The notes under the pieces were generated by a model. That model saw nothing but the letters and a program-made list of their open reading frames with translations, was not told the origin of the DNA and searched no databases. 64,000 nucleotides of DNA from Phoenix dactylifera (lineage: Eukaryota > Streptophyta > Magnoliopsida > Arecales > Arecaceae), in the NCBI RefSeq assembly GCF_009389715.1, contig NC_052404.1, positions 490,001 to 554,000 of the forward strand, written 5' to 3'. The translations under genes were made by a program, and so were the position numbers. Positions within the stretch are counted from its first letter, which is position 1; each line of letters starts with the position of its first letter. Shown here piece by piece: positions 60,854 to 64,000 of the stretch.

Positions 60854-63746
60854 TGATGTAAGACAATCTAGGATTGGGGCTATAGGGTCTAGAGAAGCAA
60901 CGTTGAAACCTGTAGGTTGCGGGAATTAGTCTATGAGCTGAGTTTTCAATAGAACTGAACTAAAAATGTAATGTTTTTGAAGAAAATAATTATTGGCCAT
61001 GATTAAGATTTTAAATACCAATATCGAACCTACAGTGGTTGTCCCAAAATAGTACAATACCAATGCAGTATTGGTATGGCTGGTATGTGCCGAGACCCTC
61101 ATAATCAATAAAAATGAAAAGCAACTAGCATACATTAGAAAGGTATCCAATTGGTTTCGGAAACCTGAGGTTGGTACTAGTGTTGGTTTTATATCAGAAT
61201 GGGATCGTACTGGTGGTACCATCCCATTCCAACAGTATTTGATTTCTTGACTATTATATAACAATTCTAGGGCTTAATTTGGATTTTAAGGGCTTAAACA
61301 ATCAAATAATTGGAATCAAATGCTTGCTAGATCTTTTTTGGGAAAAAATCTGACTATACATGACAAGAAGGAACTGGACGAGATAAAATTATGTTTTGGA
61401 TCAAAGAGGTAGAAGAAAGCCAAGTGATGACTATAATAAAAGAATGAAAGAAATAAATGGTAGAAGGAAAGAGGAAGGATGGTACTGGACCCAATCTGGA
61501 GTCTTAGAATCACACATAGGTTGCAAGTCTCTTGCTTATTCTATGGCATCATACTACAGTAAGAAAAAAAACTTTGAACTTTCATTCATCATTTTTTTGT
61601 ATAAAAAAAGATTTGATTTTCTCTTTCAACTCCCATATCTAAAGGAATGTATAAGCCCAACAAGACTTTTAGGCTCTCTAAAATACCCTTATAGCATGTG
61701 ATTACTGTTCATAGTTACTATAGCATGAACAGTACTGGTACAGTAACTTGATTCATAAAGCTATCAATAAACTATCCATCATTAAATCTCTGCCCCTAAT
61801 TTTAAATGATCCACTAAAAAATAGAAGTAACCAAAAATAAAAGGACATACAAAAAATTGATAACTAAATTAGATATGATAAAATATTTAAGTTGCAGCCC
61901 CCTATGATGCATCGTGGCACGATCTTGGGTCTCCATCATTTGATTCTGCTGTGTAGGAACTTGCCCTGGTTTCTTTTAAGTCTGTTCTGAAGCTGCATTG
62001 ATTGATTTCTCATAGCAATGATAACTTTTGATGGATGCCCCCCATAGGATGTCTAAAAAATTTCCTAACGCTTGGACTGCAGGCATCTTCTCATCCTCTC
62101 TAAAAAATAATAAAATGAGGGTATGCCTCACTGCTGAAACAAACCACAAGTGCCAGATTAACAAAAGCTGAAAGAATGTTGGAAGATTTTGCATTTGTGA
62201 AGAACTCCATGGACCTCTTTGATAGCTGTTAGTAGTCCTTTTGGTTTATTCAGACTTCATTTAAGTTGCCTTGTGATCTTCATAATTTGTTAGCTCTCCT
62301 ATTGACTGATAAGTTCCTCTTTCAGTGTGTCTGGAACCATTTCAGCCATGATCGAGTAATCATTGACCATGATTTCAGAATCTTTCAAAGATGTTTCTAC
62401 TGTTGTGTTGATTGCAAATTTGCAATGAACTTCTTCAGATGGTAGAATCACCTCCTCCTTTGGCTCTTTCTTTTATTGGTACAAAAAAAAAATGTTTACT
62501 TCTAAAGATGTTTCTTTTTATTTATTTCTTCAGATGTGGTAAATTTTGGCCCTTTTTTCACTTGAATCATAATACTTACTTTGTTGTCCTCAATCTGACT
62601 TTCAAGCTGAAAGAATTTATTTGATGCTGAAATTGATCCTGGCTTCTCCTCCATGATGTCTTTGTGCGCTTTGCCAAGCTCTCGAGTTGTTGATAGTATG
62701 ATACTTTGCCTTTTGTGTCCAGGGCTGTTGGTGTTATGACACTTCACCTTTGATGTACACCTAAAAAATCCCAATTTGGAATTTTTGTAATTCAGTCCAC
62801 TTATTCTTCCTTGAATCATGATATTTGGAAGTTAGCAGAGAGCTCAACATTGTCTTTACTTTACTGGTGCATGCTGATCAATAACTCATCACATTGTCGG
62901 TGTTAAAAGACCCCTATCATGATGATACCAGGACTGTCCTTGACGATGTACATGGAGTGTAATCTATGTTCTAAAACCAAACTGATGTAGGGCAGTGTAG
63001 TATAGGGGTGTATAAGGTGTAGAGAAGGGACTGAAACTTTTAGGTTGCTGAAATTTCAGGTTATAACCTGAGTTTTGAATAAAACCGAAGTAAAAAGTTA
63101 ATAATTTTTGAAGAAATAGGTATTGGATGGCTATTATCTAACCTAGGGTTTATGAAGTGTTTATACCAGGAATCAAGAGCTTGCTGGAGTGTTTCTGGAG
63201 AAAAAGCTGATTATACATGACATGAAAGATTTAGGGAAGATAAAAGTAGATTTTTTTGTCAAAGAATATTAAAAGAAAAGGCAAGTAATGACTAGAATAA
63301 AAGGATGAAAGAAAAAAATGGTCAAAGGAAGAGTGACGATGATACGGGACTCACCATCGAACCTAGGAATCATACTTAGGGCTGTAAGCCTCATGCTTAT
63401 TCTACGTCATCACACCATAGGAAAAAAAAAACTCTCGTCTTTCATTCATCCCTTTTTTTTGCATAAAAAATCTGATTACCTCTTCAACTTCCATGTTTAA
63501 AGGAATTGATAAACCTAACTAGACTTTTAGGCTCTCAAAAATGCCCTTATAACATGTGGTCACTGTTCATGTTTATTGTGTTACGAATAGTGCATGAACA
63601 GGATTGCCCTTGATTTAAAATTTTCTGCTAAAAACTAAAACTAACCTGAAAGAAAATACAAAAAATTGACAACTTAATTAAATCTTATAAAAATTCCTAA
63701 GTTGCAGCCTTATGAAGAATCATGGCATGATCTTGTGTCTCCATCA
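60854..63746. mobile_element. Possible non-autonomous LTR retrotransposon
   Basis: Direct repeats 60854-61938 and 62983-63746 both begin tgatgta and end gtctccatca (TG...CA). Shared words include gagttttgaa/ttcaat, agacttttaggctct and gttgcagcc. They enclose 1044 bp without recognisable gag or pol. Flanking 5-mers aggga and agtga agree at four of five positions. No primer-binding site was recognised next to either inner edge, so orientation is unknown and the assignment is tentative. The left repeat is longer mainly because a 246-bp element sits inside it (61004-61249). Confidence 0.45.
61004..61249. mobile_element. Degraded hAT-like element nested in the left LTR-like repeat
   Basis: Present in the left direct repeat, absent at the matching point of the right one (near 63133). 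The ends taagattttaaatacc and the complement of caagaaatcaaatactg form an imperfect inverted repeat of the CAAG family. Flanking 8-mers gccatgat and actattat both resemble the empty-site sequence gctattat in the right copy. The interior has ggtacc and ggtattg words. Confidence 0.55.
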
Positions 63747-64000
63747 AGTGATCACGATTGGCTGCTTCTGACATATTTGGGTAGTTTGTTGTTTGAATTA
63801 ACTATCTACGAAATCAATTTGGATAAAGAAAAGTTACAAATGTAAGGAACCATTAACAACCACTAAGAAGTTACCAAGTAGATGTAGTGATTCATAACCC
63901 ACCGAATAACCGATGTGGGACTAACCACACGCCCGCATGGTCCTCATATACTCCTCCTGTTTCAGCCATGATATTCTCGTCAGGTTAAGGGTTCAAATCC
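63747..64000. other. Window-end sequence, unassigned
   Basis: No gene seen. The motif ccgatgtgggact near 63910 and ggttcaaatcc-like sequence in the last bases recall transposon or Pol III promoter sequence, but the unit is cut by the window edge. Confidence 0.3.

Noticed and set aside
63970-64000. tRNA gene or SINE suggested by a ggttcaaatcc-like B box at the window edge
   Set aside because: No A box or cloverleaf could be placed upstream and the sequence is cut off.

Overview
This is plant nuclear DNA. Genes are split by GT-AG introns, and the DNA between and inside them is packed with retrotransposons, MITEs, a LINE and SINEs. The P5A ATPase could be assembled over its full length and resembles Arabidopsis PDR2 closely. 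The long, transposon-filled introns and the repeat style suggest a large monocot genome, possibly a palm. That taxonomic guess is weak.

Layout: 1-5597 is the 3' part of a Ty3/gypsy chromovirus (Tekay/Del type) with an open pol frame and a complete 2.27 kb 3' LTR. 7172-11141 is a CC-NBS-LRR resistance gene with one frameshift in the coiled-coil domain. 16515-17831 (+) is a small four-exon gene for a secreted X8/CBM43 protein. 20738-48174 (-) is a complete 21-exon P5A-type ATPase gene (PDR2/MIA orthologue, 1179 codons). Its coding part is only 3.5 kb; the rest is introns holding a family of hAT-like foldback elements, a probable solo LTR, tandem duplications and microsatellites. 52125-52940 holds two tRNA-derived SINEs. 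53083-54493 is a decayed MTERF4-like gene. 54518-60275 is an old tandem duplication whose second copy was split by a 5'-truncated LINE (55405-59503, -). 60854-63746 looks like a non-autonomous LTR element with a nested MITE.

The genes do not form a pathway; this is ordinary gene-plus-transposon territory. The most notable structure is the foldback family. It has termini beginning CAAG or TAAG and 8-bp target duplications. Six to seven copies lie in introns of the P5A ATPase and one more lies in the LTR-like element. One copy carries its own pre-insertion control, because it sits in the middle unit of a 100-bp tandem array. I saw no CRISPR array, no operon and no convincing new protein system.
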